Below, piece by piece: positions 43,869 through 55,350 of a stretch of 64,000 nt of DNA. The position numbers and the translations under genes are program-made. The notes under the pieces were generated by a model. The model did not search any database, was not told the origin of the DNA, and was given only the letters and a program-made list of their open reading frames with translations. This stretch comes from Symsagittifera roscoffensis (lineage: Eukaryota; Xenacoelomorpha; Acoela; Convolutidae): NCBI RefSeq assembly GCF_963678635.1, contig NC_087063.1:39632759-39696758 (forward strand). The letters run 5' to 3'. Position 1 is the first letter of the stretch, and each line of letters begins with the position of its first letter.

Positions 43869-44339
43869 AATAACTCACAAAATTCAAACAAACAAAATCC
43901 AAACTACAGAAGTATACATCGCAGCATGAAAGACAAATTAATCAAGTACAATCTACAAATGAAACAATCTCAGACCCTCCAGGTATCGGCAACACGGAAA
44001 CTTCAAAACTACAATTAAACCACAAAAACTGATGAAAGCAAAGATGACGAAAATGACAGAAAACACACTTATTATTAACATGCTAAAAATATAACTTGAA
44101 TATGAAACACCAATTGATATGAATTATTACCAAAATGATATTCCTAATTTCAATCCTCTAGAACTAGATAAAAATCAAGAAACAACAAACTACACTCCAC
44201 ATATAATTGAAACTAATTCAAACATGAACAATATATACCAGAATACAACAGAGAAAAAACTACCAATTTAGGAAAAAAATTGGACAATACCACTTCTTTT
44301 AGAAAGCCTGAAAAAACAAACATTTCCAATCACCAGACC

Positions 44340-44480
44340 TTGAAATAGATATTTTATTTGACTTTGGCGCAGAATCAAACATTATTAACATCCCTACATG
44401 GAATGAAATTCAAAATCTTCATCCAGAACTTTCCCCTTCAAAAACATCAAGTAAACTAGCCACTGCACAAAGCCACTGCA
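44340..44480 (+). pseudogene. Aspartic protease fragment, copy E
   Basis: ILFDFGAESNIINIPTWNE carries the same D-F-G-A active-site loop as copy C at 20345. The two copies then share the ELSPSKTSSKLATAQ text. A small duplication (CACTGCACAAAGCCACTGCACA) disrupts the frame after this point. Confidence 0.6.
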
Positions 44481-44689
44481 CACAAAACCATGAAAAAATT
44501 CAATTGTTCCTTATCCAAACTCGGACGACAGAACAAAACAAACTTTTACATAATCCCTTCAAACAAATATTCCACATGACAGACAATTAACACAATCTAG
44601 TTCGAATCCCATTTATTACTAAATATGTCCCAACTATAAACATCTTAAATATTAAATTACACTAGCAAATATTATAGTGAATATCACTC

Positions 44690-45840
44690 TCTTGAAACAA
44701 AATCAAACTGTCTTCAACAAAATTTAAATTGAAATGCATTTCACATTCCCTGCATACAAAAGGACATGCAGGATCAGAAAAAAAACAGATTCAAATTTCA
44801 CTCAAAACGTTGATTTTCCAAATGCACCAACATGGATAAAACTACTTTGCAATCATTGCAGAACATGTTATTTCAACAAAACCTCTCCCACGTCAAAAGA
44901 AAATAGCGGAAAAGCAAGACTTTAAAGGATAAAGTCTTTTTTTTTTAATCACAAATTTTCCTTCAATCTCAAACAATTTCAATCATTTGATAACAAAGGC
45001 CCTATATCACCCTCCTCACAAGGAAAATCATTTTATACACTATATAGCACTCAGCCCTGTACCTCACTGCAACGCTTATTATGCTTATACAACAATTTGC
45101 GAACACTGGATACCAAAAGTTGGATTACCTGAAATCCTTGTCACAGGCAATGGAACAGAATTTATAAATAACGAAATTCTTACACTGTGTCACCTCTTTA
45201 AAATCAAGCATAAACCTAGAACATCCCATGCCCCATGACAAATGGATTAGTTGAAGGCATGAACCGTTCACTACAAGAATACCTCCGATGTATAATAAAC
45301 GGAGACGATAAAAAATCCACCGAATGGTTAGCAGACGTGAGATTATTCCCATTAGCATATAAATCTCAAATCACAACAACACTTAAACTATCACCATATC
45401 AACTGGTTTTTAGCCAAAAACCACGTAAACCGATAATGTTTACAGCACACTCCACAAAAATGCACAAAATTAATGTCAACCCAATAAAGACTCAATTTGT
45501 TATAAACTACCACTTCACACTCATTACGAAGATCATTTCCACCATCCACAAATACTAAAATTAGCTTCTGGAACCCAGAAAGAATGAATATTCTACCGAG
45601 ATGTAAAACATGATGAAATTTATCAAAAAAATTGCAGAGAAATTGTTACAAAGACAAAATATTCAATCTCAAAAAAATTCATGTTTTACACCTGCATCAA
45701 ACCTAAAAATAGGAAAATTTGTCTTAATATCAAATTTTATTACTCGAAAAGGAATCTCAAAAAAGCTACAACCTATCCAAAAAGGACCATTTCAAACTTT
45801 AAAAAAAACCTACAGACGTCTCATATAAACTTATAGATCA
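44690..45840 (+). pseudogene. Integrase, copy E (shared inactivating changes)
   Basis: Order: zinc region with TSKENSGKARL downstream (about 44734-44925), HYIALSPVPHCNAYYAYTT, GLPEILVTGNGTEFINNEI, then in the next frame TNGLVEGMNRSLQEYLRC and LFPLAYKSQITTTLKLSPY (45235-45558). A C-terminal domain fragment lies at 45610-45828. The T-D-N-G Asp is Gly and the base after SHAP is missing, exactly as in copy C. Confidence 0.85.
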
Positions 45841-47930
45841 CAAAACATTGAAACAACATAGAAATAATCTTTTACCATAATATCCGAAGGAATACGCCCT
45901 TCGCATGTTAACACAATCATACTTCTTCACAGAATTACACATCGTTGACAAAACCTCAGAAAAAAACACTTACAACAGAAAACAACAAACTCCGATCATC
46001 TACCCAAATCATCAGATATATTTCAAAAAGACACATTAGAAAAGCCTCAAAAACAAATAGCTCAAAAACAAAAATTTAATCATAAACTGCAAGAAAAAAC
46101 TCTGATAACCCAAATCAAAGAAAAATCACAATAATCTCTATTATCTCGCCTTAGAAATCAACCAAGAAAAGATTACCAAACATTCATTCCACAATCTAAA
46201 ATATAAAAGAAAGTAGAATTTCAGAAACCCTCTGATTAATTAGACAACATTCATAACAATTTTAGTAAAAACTTAAAGAAGCTGTTAATTACAAACAATC
46301 ATTTTCTCTCTAGAAACAACTATTTCAAAATTAGCCAGCCAATATGGTTTGATATCATCTCAATTCTCTCTAAACACCACCACTATTATTAGCCGATATA
46401 TCTCCAGCTTGAACTAGATCTAAAACTATTACTCAAAGACCTCCAGGTCAAAAAAAGCGTTCCCATAAAATTAGCTTCTGGAACACAGACAGAATGGATA
46501 TTCTACCGAGATGTAAAACGTGATGAAATTTATCAAAAAACTGCAGAGAAATTGTTACAAAGACAAAATATTCATTCTCAAAAAAAATTATGTTTTACAC
46601 CAGCATCAAACCTAAAAGTAGGAGCATTTTTCCTAATGCAAAATTTTATTATTCGAAAAGGAATCTCAGAAAAGCTACAATTTATCCAAAAACGACCATT
46701 TCAAATTATAGAAAAACCTACAGACGCCACATATAAACTTATAGATCACAAAAAAACATAAAAATAATCTTTTACCAAACTATCCGAAGGAATACGCCCT
46801 TCGCGAATTAACACAATCATACTCTTTCACAGAATTACACATCGTTGACAAAATCTCAGAAAAAAATTTACAACAGAAAACAACAAACTCCGATCATCTA
46901 CCCAAATCATCAGATATATTTCAAAAAGACACATAAGAAAAGCCTCAAAAACAAATAGCTCAAAAACAAAAGTTTAATCATAAACTGCAAGAAAAACTCT
47001 GATAACCCAAATCAAAGAAAAGTCGCAACAATGCTAATTATCTCGCCCTAGAAATCAACCAGGAAGAAATTCATTCCACAATCTAAACTAATAATATATA
47101 AACAAATATATCTAAAAAGTTTATTTCACAGTCTAAAATATAAAAGAAAGTAGAATTTCAGAAACCCTCTGATTAATTTGACATTATTAATAACAATTTT
47201 AGTCAAAACTTAAAGAAGCTATTAATTACAAGCAATCATTTTCTCTCAAGAATTAATTATTTCAAAATCAATTAACCAAAATGGTTTGATATCATCTCAT
47301 TTCTCTCTAAACACCACCACTATTAATAGCCGATATATCTCAAGCTTGAATTAGATCCAAAACCATAACTCAAACACCTCCAGGTAAAAAAAAAGCACTA
47401 CTTTTTTATTTGACAACTTAAAAAAAATATCATTTTAAAGCTGCAACACTCTTCTATCAGTCAACACAAAAATCAACAATATTGTCTCAAATTATACCCC
47501 GCATTCCTCCAAAAGAAATATAATGAATAAGCCAAAAGATGTTATTCAACATGATCACTTAGACTAAAGCCGTTCTACCTCCCAAAAAACCCTAATCATC
47601 CCACAAAGAAAAACAAAACTTACCTAAACACCCAGATTTTCTTTCTTCAAAAACTCTTCATACCCAACCCACTTGTCACAAATCAATAAACAATTCGACC
47701 ACACTTGGCTACAACACCGAAATAAAATACTTCGACAAAGCAAATTAATTCTTGAATGCTCCTTTTAAACTCAGTTCAACAAGTAAAATCAACCTTTCTT
47801 CAGTTCAACATATCAACCTTTCTTTCAATTTTTTCAACACTTTTTCAACATTGTATTTTTCTCATAACCGATTTTTAGAACTTGCAATCCCCTTCTTTCT
47901 AATTTTTAGTAGCCAATTCACTCTTTTCTA
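45557..47930 (+). repeat. Tandem duplication of the post-integrase region (offset 910 bp)
   Basis: AAAATTAGCTTCTGGAAC begins at 45557 and again at 46467. The first copy ends abruptly after CTCCAGGTCAAAAAAAGCGT. The second continues further and matches copy C to about 47930. The junction TTCCCATAAAATTAGC marks the unequal event. Confidence 0.85.
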
Positions 47931-48454
47931 GATCTCAAGAACACAATTTTGTTAAGAAAAACGAATAGACGCCAAGTTTGCAACCATTAAATGTCTTTTG
48001 ATCTAGGTTTTTTGAAAACTTTAAAAAATTATACAAAATGTAATATCTCAATTGGAGAATTGAAAAGTTGTTCATTCATAAAACATTTAGAAAAAAAAAC
48101 AACAATGAGCAGTTTTTTTTGAAAATTTTTGGATGGGGTTGGAATCAACACTACAAGCCTACAAGGCTTCGTTATACTATATCTTTCAACTTATTCCGAT
48201 TGTTTTTCTTGGAACCTGATTTTGCGTAGAAAAAACTAAAAGACATCCGAATACAAAGTTCCTACACACTTTGCGGTCGGAGTGGAAATATCATTCCTGA
48301 CACCCATGCAGCCGAACAAGCGATAGAAGTAAACAAAGCTGATCTCGGTCAATTGCAAAATCAGGAACAAAATCTTAATTGCTCTCAGTAATACGGGACA
48401 CTGCTTAAATAAAAAACTCCTTGCTTTGGAAATTAACCGACAATAAATAGGCAG
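47931..48454. repeat. Copies of 24.76-24.94 kb and 25.8-26.15 kb joined together
   Basis: 47931-48105 matches 24760-24940, and 48107-48454 matches 25813-26154. The 24.94-25.81 kb interval is absent here. This is either a deletion in this segment or an insertion in the other. Confidence 0.7.
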
Positions 48455-48857
48455 CAGGATTGGGGAAAAACGTTATATAACGAAAAAAAATCAATTAAAC
48501 AGCGTTTGTTTTGTAAAAAAAAACATGTTTTATTGTTTTTTCTTACAGTTTGTTCAGTTCCATTTTTCTGCCCTCATTCCGATGAATTAATAGATATGCG
48601 GCAAGCAAAACATAAGTCAGATAATAATCTCTATTTTTGCTACAAAATGTTCAAGATGATCCGTTGCCGCATTGAAAGATTGAGCCTACTCAATAAGGGA
48701 AGGTGGCTCACACCCCTATCGCAGCGGTTCGACTCCCAGAGAATGCTAGTTTTTTGCGATAATTGTTTTAAAAAGAAAAAAACCGTTTTTTAATTTCTGT
48801 TTTAAAAAATGTTTTTTACCTTGTCTTAAAACATGTTTTAAAACATTCCCAACCCCG
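48455..48857. mobile_element. hAT-like MITE, copy 2 (403 bp)
   Basis: Same length and position in context as the copy at 26155-26557. The ends are CAGGATTGGGGA and TTCCCAACCCCG, slightly diverged, with flanking ATAGGCAG and ATAAGTGG. Because insertion site and flanks are shared, this copy arose by segmental duplication and not by a second transposition. Confidence 0.75.
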
Positions 48858-49510
48858 ATAAGTGGACATGCGATTGTCTGACAACTGAGTTTAAAAGAAT
48901 CTTTTTACTCAGTCAAAATCAAACACACAACACTTGATGTCCTTTTAACACCCCAGTGCTTCAAATCTCAAAAACTCATAAAAAACCGCATATATTGGAA
49001 ATAAGATCCGCAACCTTTGAGTGTACTCTGACAGCACCCAATTACAGGGTTCGTAATCACAAAAATTGAAAAACCATAAAATTTTGTGATGTTTTTTAAA
49101 GTACGGTGAAAAAATTTAAAATGAGCCAAGAAACGTCACATCTAGGAAACTTAAAGCAAGACATTCCGAATTTAACATTCCCAATTTTAAAACATTCCCA
49201 ACCCTGATACGCGGACATGCGATTGTCTGACAACTGAGTTTAAAAGAATCTTATCACTCAGTCAAAATCAAATACACAACACTTGATGTCCTTTTAACAC
49301 CCCAGTGCTTCAAATCTTAAAAACTCATAAGAAACCGCATATATTGGAAATAAGATCCGCAACCTTTGAGTGTACTCTGACAGCACCCAATTACAGGGTT
49401 CGTAATCACAAAAATTGAAAAATCATAAAATTTTGTGAAGTTTTATAAAGTTCGTTGAAAAAATTTAAAATGAGCCAAGAAACGTCACATCTAGGAAACT
49501 TAAAGCAATT
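48858..49510. repeat. ~350-bp tandem duplication of MITE flank plus satellite unit
   Basis: The text starting ACATGCGATTGTCTGACAAC appears at about 48866 and again at about 49215. It runs through TTGATGTCCTTTTAACACCC into a ~165-bp satellite unit. The second copy is preceded by a stub of the MITE right end (ATTCCCAACCCTG, about 49195-49207). The other duplicated segment has only one copy. Confidence 0.75.
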
Positions 49511-50240
49511 GAACAGTCGCATTTGGACGCAAGACTTTCAACTCCTGAGAGTACTCTTACAGTAGATAACTACAACGTTGGGACATTCACATTTTGAGAA
49601 ACTTCAAAGTTAAGTTTTCTAAAAAAAGAGTTTTTTGAAAACCAGATAAAATGTCACAACTCGAAAACTATAAAAAATCGAGCAGTCTTATTTGAAGGTA
49701 ATATTCGCAATGCTTGACTGTACTATGACACAACTACAGGGTCGAGAAATTCAATTTTGTGAACTATTTTGTAATTTGGGTTTTCAAAATTTCTAAATTT
49801 CACAAAAATCGCCGTATTTTGTAAGTTCATAAAAACTTAGGCGTTTTTAATTGGAGGACGAATGCACAAACCCTGAGATTACCCTGACAGCCCCCACTAC
49901 AGATTTGGGAACTTCAAACTGTTATTAAAAATATTTTTTCTGAAGTTTTTTTTGAAAAAAATCCCAAAAAACGTTGTGTCTGGAATACTACAGAGATCTG
50001 GACAGTCATATTCAGAGGCAAGATTCACAACCCCTAAGAGTACCCTCACAGTTTCCAACTACAAGATTCAGATCTTCAAAGTTTCGGAGTTTTTTTAAAT
50101 CTGTTTTTTTTAAAAATTTTGTGAAAAAATCATAAAAAATGTCATATCTCGAAAACTTCAAAGATTTGAGAAGTGAGATTCGGAGACAATATTCGCAACC
50201 CCTGAGAGTACCCTGACAGCATCAACTTTAGGTTGAGAAA
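49511..50240. repeat. ~165-bp satellite (array 3)
   Basis: About four to five units, colinear with 26880-27000 and then with 29226-29830. The large array 1 (27.0-28.8 kb) is missing between these two parts. The array size has therefore changed by about 2.2 kb between the paralogous segments. Confidence 0.75.
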
Positions 50241-50596
50241 CTCAAAAAATCAAATTGAAGCGTGCAAAAATGATTTTGTTAAACATGCAAAAATATACGT
50301 TGAAAAAGCGAAAAGATGGCGAAATAGTGAGCCCGCATTTAAATAATTAATAGATGATGTATTTTGTAAAAAAAATTGCGAACGGACAAAGCTCCAGTTG
50401 CTATACCTTTGCTAGTCGTAGGGTTGAACAAAATGCCTTGGCACTTGGAAATGTAACTGGTACTCTTTTTTATCATATATCGGCTTGACACAGTCGAAAT
50501 CCAAAAAGGAAAACTCGCAGCATCAACCGTTTGAAAAAAATTGTTTGGTGATATAGAGTTGAATTATACTTCAAAAGACAAAGTAGTGACTTATCC
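50241..50596. repeat. Right end of the 38.2-50.6 kb duplicated segment
   Basis: Nearly identical to 29831-30175, ending at the same TTATCCT. The following sequence is unrelated to that beside the ACTL6-like gene. Confidence 0.7.
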
Positions 50597-50613
50597 TTAA
50601 GGACAATCTTCTT

Positions 50614-50811
50614 GAACAGTCTCACAAAACTACGGAAAAATTACAAGCTTGGCTGTAAGGTACAGTTCTAATGCAACGATTCGTAGAAGCTACAAAAACA
50701 GTACCAAAACCGATGTTTTTTAAAGACGATGACCATGGATTGAGACTGCCATGGATAGACCTCAAGGTTACTCAAAAATTGCATCTAAACTTGCAGTTGG
50801 CAAAAAAATAA
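50614..50811 (+). pseudogene. Unrecognised coding-like fragment
   Basis: Sixty-five codons with a single internal TAA (after KLQAWL) and a terminal TAA. The downstream part reads VLMQRFVEATKTVPKPMFF and WIDLKVTQKLHLNLQLAKK. The composition looks protein-like, not repetitive, but I do not recognise it. It may be a decayed transposon or host exon. Confidence 0.25.
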
Positions 50812-51125
50812 GATGATAATGCTACTTTAAACTTTCTGCACTATAATCAAAACGAGGACTAACCAAAACAGATCACAATTGAGCAATAACAAAGAAACAG
50901 ATACCGGAACTTTTTTGGCATATAAGAACCTGCGCTTTTTTGTAGAACCTCAAATACTTTGCAAGATTATTGAAGGTAAGTGAATTTGAGCGGTTCCAAC
51001 AACAACAAAAGACTTCAATTACCCTGTTAGGGAATAAATCAACAATGAATACAGTATTTTAGTTTAGGTATTCTCTTGTTTTTGAGCCCTGTGCTAGCAT
51101 CATCGGAGTAAGTGTCTCGGGTTTC

Positions 51126-51419
51126 TTAGAGGAAAAACTGCTTCAGTTTAGTTTTGAATGTAAAACAGTTTGAGAAGACTTCCAAATCCGACTTCGCTGA
51201 TATGTTTTTGTATGACTTGACGGCGCGGGCAAAATATGAGCTTACTGATGCCTTTTTGCAATAACTTGATGTGTAGACTAATGCAACCTTATTCTCAGAT
51301 CGCAAACCAGATCTTGTCGGCAGGGACAGACCGACATATTTAAATGGGTCCAGATCATACTTCCCAGAAGAGAAAACATAAATCATAATGAATGAAGATA
51401 TAAACAACTGGAATAACAC
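51126..51419 (-). pseudogene. LINE C-terminal region
   Basis: The 97-residue frame contains RSGLRSENKVALVY and SSYFARAVKSYKNISAKS, then FKTKLKQFFL at the end. The spacing resembles the C-termini of Jockey/CR1 ORF2 proteins (RS...N...P...R..K.WN.LP...FK..L). It has a stop at the expected position, so this end may be complete. Confidence 0.55.
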
Positions 51420-51699
51420 GCAGTTTTATAAGGGTTTCTCGCTATGTTGTGCCATGCGTGCTCATGATCCATTTTAGCGCCTTTTTCTAGATTTGCTCGA
51501 TTCTTCTGATGGAACTAATACCTATGGACCACACTTGTGACGCGTAGGTGATAACGGACAGCAAGCAGGCTCGATAGAGACCAAAATTTGTAAAAACAGG
51601 ACACGGGAATGGAAGGTCCGTTTGATCATGAAGAATGCTCTGTACGCTTTCTCAAGATTTTTAATCAAAATGTATGTTCCTGTTTAAGGATTTTTCTAT

Positions 51700-52300
51700 G
51701 AACACGCCCAAATATCTCATATAATTGCTTTCTGTGATACGTTCAGAATTCAGTGTTAGGTGCAGTGTCGATGTTGGCTTTCTAAAAAACCTTATCACCT
51801 GACGTTTTGCGGTGTTGAAATTCATGAGGTTTTGACCTGCCCAATTTTTGAAAGTGGTTGCATCAGCTTGAGGGTCTCAATTCAGTTGCAATGAGGCACA
51901 CAAAAGTTTACTATCGTCTGCAAACAAAAAGCAATCACTGAAAACTATATCATCAGGTTAATCGTTTATGTAAATGGCAAACAATAAAGTTCCCAGAATA
52001 CTGCCCTGTGGTACGCCGCTGGTGACAAACATAGACTTGAGATTTTATCATTGATTTTAACGCACTGGGTTCTATCATATAAGTAAGATAGGAGTAATTG
52101 GATGAAAATTGGCAAAAATTGCACGCAGATAACTTTTTAATGCGGAGATGATGATGCACTCTATCGAATGCCTTCGAAAAATCAAAGAAAACACATGCAG
52201 CATCCTGATTTATGTCCTTCATACCGTAAAGCTGGTCCTAGAACGCAAGTAACTGGGTAATCGTAGATCTTCAGCGGCGAAATCCGTGTTGACAGTCTAC
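51700..52300 (-). pseudogene. LINE reverse transcriptase
   Basis: In order on the minus strand: CVFFDFSKAFDRVHHH (first catalytic Asp, about 52200-52150), FVTSGVPQGSILGTLLFAIY (about 52030-51970), and CFLFADDSKLLCAS (catalytic DD, about 51925-51885). NFNTAKRQVIRFF and NYMRYLGVFIEKS follow to about 51690. The DFSKAFD, GVPQGSILG and FADD set is that of Jockey-superfamily LINEs. At least two in-frame stops lie between GVPQGS and the DNA-binding thumb, and a frameshift lies before GVPQGS. Confidence 0.85.
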
Positions 52301-53179
52301 AAGCTTGTGTCTGATTTTGAAGTAAATGTGGTTAAACAGATTTCTCTCCAGAACCAATGATAAACTTGTTAAAATACTAATAGGTCTGTAATTACGACTG
52401 ACCCATAATTAGATCCTGACTTATGAACAGGGGTGACCAAAGCACACTTCCAACACCAAAGCACACTTTAAGCTGTTCGCATGACGTCAATAGGGTCAAA
52501 AAAAGCATGTAAGCGATAGGTGCTAAATACTTGGAGCCATAATGAAGAAATTTGATTGTGATATTATCAGAGGATTGTGAACTGGTATCTGGTACCTGTG
52601 ATAGATCTAGTTCGATGTCCTCACCATCAAAGCTCGCGTACAACTTACAAGTACAACATATGGTTCTTAAACACAAATGGGGGCGTCGAAAGGTTCTTTT
52701 TGCTGGTAAGCAGAGCAAAAATAATGATTGAACAGTTCAGCTTTCGATGCACCAGAAGTAGTCATTTTAGCATTCCATGATAATAAGGACGGAAAAAGGT
52801 TTGTAGCCGCTTATAGATTTCGGGACCATTTTATTGTACGCCTCAGTACTTGTCGTAAATTTCATCGCGGATATAGATAGTAATTTGTCCAGTTCGATTG
52901 ACTTTTTAGCGTCACCTTACTTCTGTAAAATGCTTCCAGAAAAGGTTGAAGTGGGATCCGAATTTGCTCGACGCTTGAGGGTATTTAGCTTGTTAAGACA
53001 ATTTATTGTATGTGATGAGTAGTAAGACGGATAAAAAGATCAATTTAGACATTTTCTTCTCAAGATAGAAGCAATGGCCATACTAGCATCCGCATACCAG
53101 TATTCCTAGAAGTACAATGCATACAGATTTTTCGGCCAGTACCGACAATTGCTGTATTGAAGGTAATAAATAGTAGAGT

Positions 53180-53640
53180 AATGGAATGTTCGCTATAGAA
53201 ATATATGGTTTTGTGCCACATGATCATCATCCTTGTAGACCATTGGGACATCGAGTGTAATATGTACCGGAAAATGTTCAGAAAGTAGGGCAGTTTAGTC
53301 AACTTCAACGCTGTAAAGACAGTCGTTAGTGACAAAGCATAAATCGAGAATTTTACCCTGTTTTTGTGTAGAAGATTTCACAAGTTGAAATAAAGAGTTC
53401 TCAGTTGTCGTTGACAGGAGACTGTTGTTATATGCGCTCAGAGACACTCTGGAACTCCAGTTTACATGCGGCATATTGAAGTTACCAAAAATAAAAATAT
53501 CGTTTTTTTCCAACGTGGTATGACTTTCAATAAAATTTTTTAGAAGTGATAGTTACATCTGGACACAATTAACTAGAAGGTCTATGTGAGGTCGATACCG
53601 ACTACCAGTTGGAGGAAAATATATCACCACCACAAGAAGA
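53180..53640 (-). pseudogene. LINE AP-endonuclease C-terminal part
   Basis: VVIYFPPTGSRYRPHIDLL, then NDIFIFGNFNMPHVNW (GDFN catalytic block with Gly-Asn-Phe-Asn), then GKILDLCFVTND and, after a frameshift, LLSEHFPVHITLDV (the SDH-type terminal block appears as SEH). These are successive conserved blocks of the exonuclease/endonuclease/phosphatase fold. Substitutions at the SDH and GDFN positions and the shift argue for inactivity. Confidence 0.75.
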
Positions 53641-53859
53641 ATGAAAGAATAAAGCTGGACAAGACACCCCGTACCGAAATTATAGTCTAAAATGTGACAT
53701 CAGTAAAAGTAGCTACTTTAAACATGGTATAACTGGTACCACTAAGTTGGCCCCCATGTTGACCCTGTGAGTGGTCTGAACGACAGATAACCACAAAAGA
53801 GCCACCTGGAAGTAAAGTGAGATCGTCAATCGTCTCGTCTAGCCAAAAATTAAGTGTCG

Positions 53860-54168
53860 CAACATTTTTCCTGGGATAGTAAACTAAGTGTCCCAACACT
53901 TGAGTCCTGGGATAGTGAATTAATTGTCCCAACACTTGAATCCCAGAACAGGAAATTAAGTTTCCCAACACTTGGTCCTGGGATGGTGAATTAAGTGTCC
54001 CAACTTTTGAGTACTGGTATAGTAAATTAACTGCCCCAATCTTTGGTCCTGGGAAAAAATTATGGATCCCAACACTTGGTCCTGGGATAGTAAAAAAATG
54101 TCCCAACAATGTTCCTGGGAGAATAAATTAGGTGTCCCAACACTTGGTCCTGGGATAGTAAATTGAGT
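53860..54168. repeat. Island of the 35/36-bp minisatellite
   Basis: About eight to nine diverged monomers (TCCTGGGATAGT and GTGTCCCAACACTTG) separated from the main array by 2 kb of other sequence. The island directly follows the endonuclease end of the antisense LINE by about 220 bases. Confidence 0.9.
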
Positions 54169-54176
54169 ATGAATAA

Positions 54177-54332
54177 GTCAAGCACAAAACTTCTACGAAA
54201 ATCTCCGAGACTTGAACATCATCATTGACAATACAAAACACAATTTCATAAAAACGGAGCAGTTGGAAGACACCATCAAAGCTTTTTACAAGAAGCTAAA
54301 TCAATCAATTGATCGAAAACTCCATCCACTTT
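54177..54332 (+). pseudogene. Coding-like fragment between minisatellite blocks
   Basis: About 50 codons, opening QAQNFYENLRDLNIII and ending TIKAFYKKLNQSIDRKLHPL before a stop. The helical, Lys/Asn-rich text resembles the spacer between endonuclease and RT in LINEs, but nothing diagnostic is present. Confidence 0.25.
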
Positions 54333-54507
54333 AGAGCAGCAATAAAACCCGAGACTCATCCCCATTCTTCGGCAGCGACCAATTAAATTCAAATCATCCA
54401 AGAGCCGAAGGAGAGCATATGCAAAACAAAACCAGCAGTAGGTTAGTAGCAAATCTTTTTGATCGTTTTTATTTCAAAGTCTTGTGTATTCGAAATCTGC
54501 TTCCTAA

Positions 54508-54882
54508 GCGCCTGAAGGTGCCAGTCGGTCATATTTGGAAGTTTTAATTTAATTTTGGGGAAAAAGTTGTTTTGAAAAATTCGAATCGATAATGTCATGC
54601 TCAAGTTTCTCGCGACAACTCAAAATCAGATGTTAATTTGATGAGAAGACTCGTTTCAAAATTACTGGAAAGTCGATCAAAATCATCGTTTTGATCAAAA
54701 CAGCAAGTACACAATTATGGCCCGAAATCGGGGCTTTGAGAGGGTTTTCAGAAAGCCTAGCATTCTTGGAGAACCACTGGGAGACTTCACTGGAAGAGGT
54801 GACCAGACGGATAGCAAAGTGTTTTGTAGGACTGAGATCTGGGAATCAGGAGAGGACACTACCGGGAAGATACTAGCAGTAT
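54508..54882 (+). repeat. Direct repeat S1 (~375 bp)
   Basis: From GCGCCTGAAGGTGCCAGTCG to ACTAGCAGTA. It is matched by S2 (55062-55350), which lacks about 85 internal bases around the GCCCGAAATCGGGGCTTTG segment. Open frames within it (for example ending RRIAKCFVGLRSGNQERTLP) are not recognisable. Confidence 0.75.
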
Positions 54883-55061
54883 GTGTTTCAGGTAGATGCC
54901 ACGCTTCCAGGCAAGACGCATCCATGAGTTTTGACAGAAACTAGATATCCTGACTTAAAGGACCACATATATCAAACCAATCTATTAAAATGAACAATTC
55001 ACTCCTACCGCGGCGCAACGCTTCATGATCTGTTTGAAACAGTTTCGCTTTACAGACCAAA

Positions 55062-55350
55062 GCGCCTGAAGGTGTCAGTCGGTCATATTTGGAAGTTTTA
55101 ATTTGATTTTGAGGAAAAAGGTAATTTTTGAAATATTCGAATCGACCATGTCATGCTCAAGTTTCTCGCGACAACTGAAAATCAGAAGTTAATTTGATTA
55201 GAAGACTCGAATCAAAATTGATAGCCTAGCAATCTTGGTGAACCACTGGGAGACTTCACTGGAAGAGGTAAACAGACGAATAGCAAAGTGGTTTGTAAGA
55301 CTGAGATCTGGGAATCAAGAGAGGACACTACCGGGAAGAGACTAGCAGTA
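55062..55350 (+). repeat. Direct repeat S2 (~289 bp)
   Basis: Second copy of S1 with about 90% identity by eye and an internal deletion. Together with S1 it suggests a local duplication or two insertions of one element. No terminal inverted repeats or target-site duplications were identified. Confidence 0.75.

Larger units (their letters stand above)
40488..47930 (+). mobile_element. Second gypsy-type family, copy E (inactive, with satellite and duplicated 3' part)
   Basis: It restarts with the same left-end sequence as C and D (GATGTTTTCTCTATCATTTATAGC). Gag is interrupted by ~165-bp satellite plus tail (41365-43060). Sequence then resumes with gag (43080-44020), protease (44340-44480) and integrase (44690-45840). 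The region after the integrase is tandemly duplicated with an offset of 910 bp (45557 and 46467). RT is not recognisable, as in copy C. Confidence 0.75.
51050..53640 (-). mobile_element. Jockey/CR1-like LINE, antisense, decayed
   Basis: On the minus strand an AP-endonuclease C-terminal part (53640 to about 53180), RT (about 52260 to 51700) and a C-terminal tail (51419-51126) follow in LINE order. Frameshifts and stops are present throughout. The 5' end is missing the start of the endonuclease. No poly-A or microsatellite tail is obvious at the 51.05-kb end. Confidence 0.8.
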
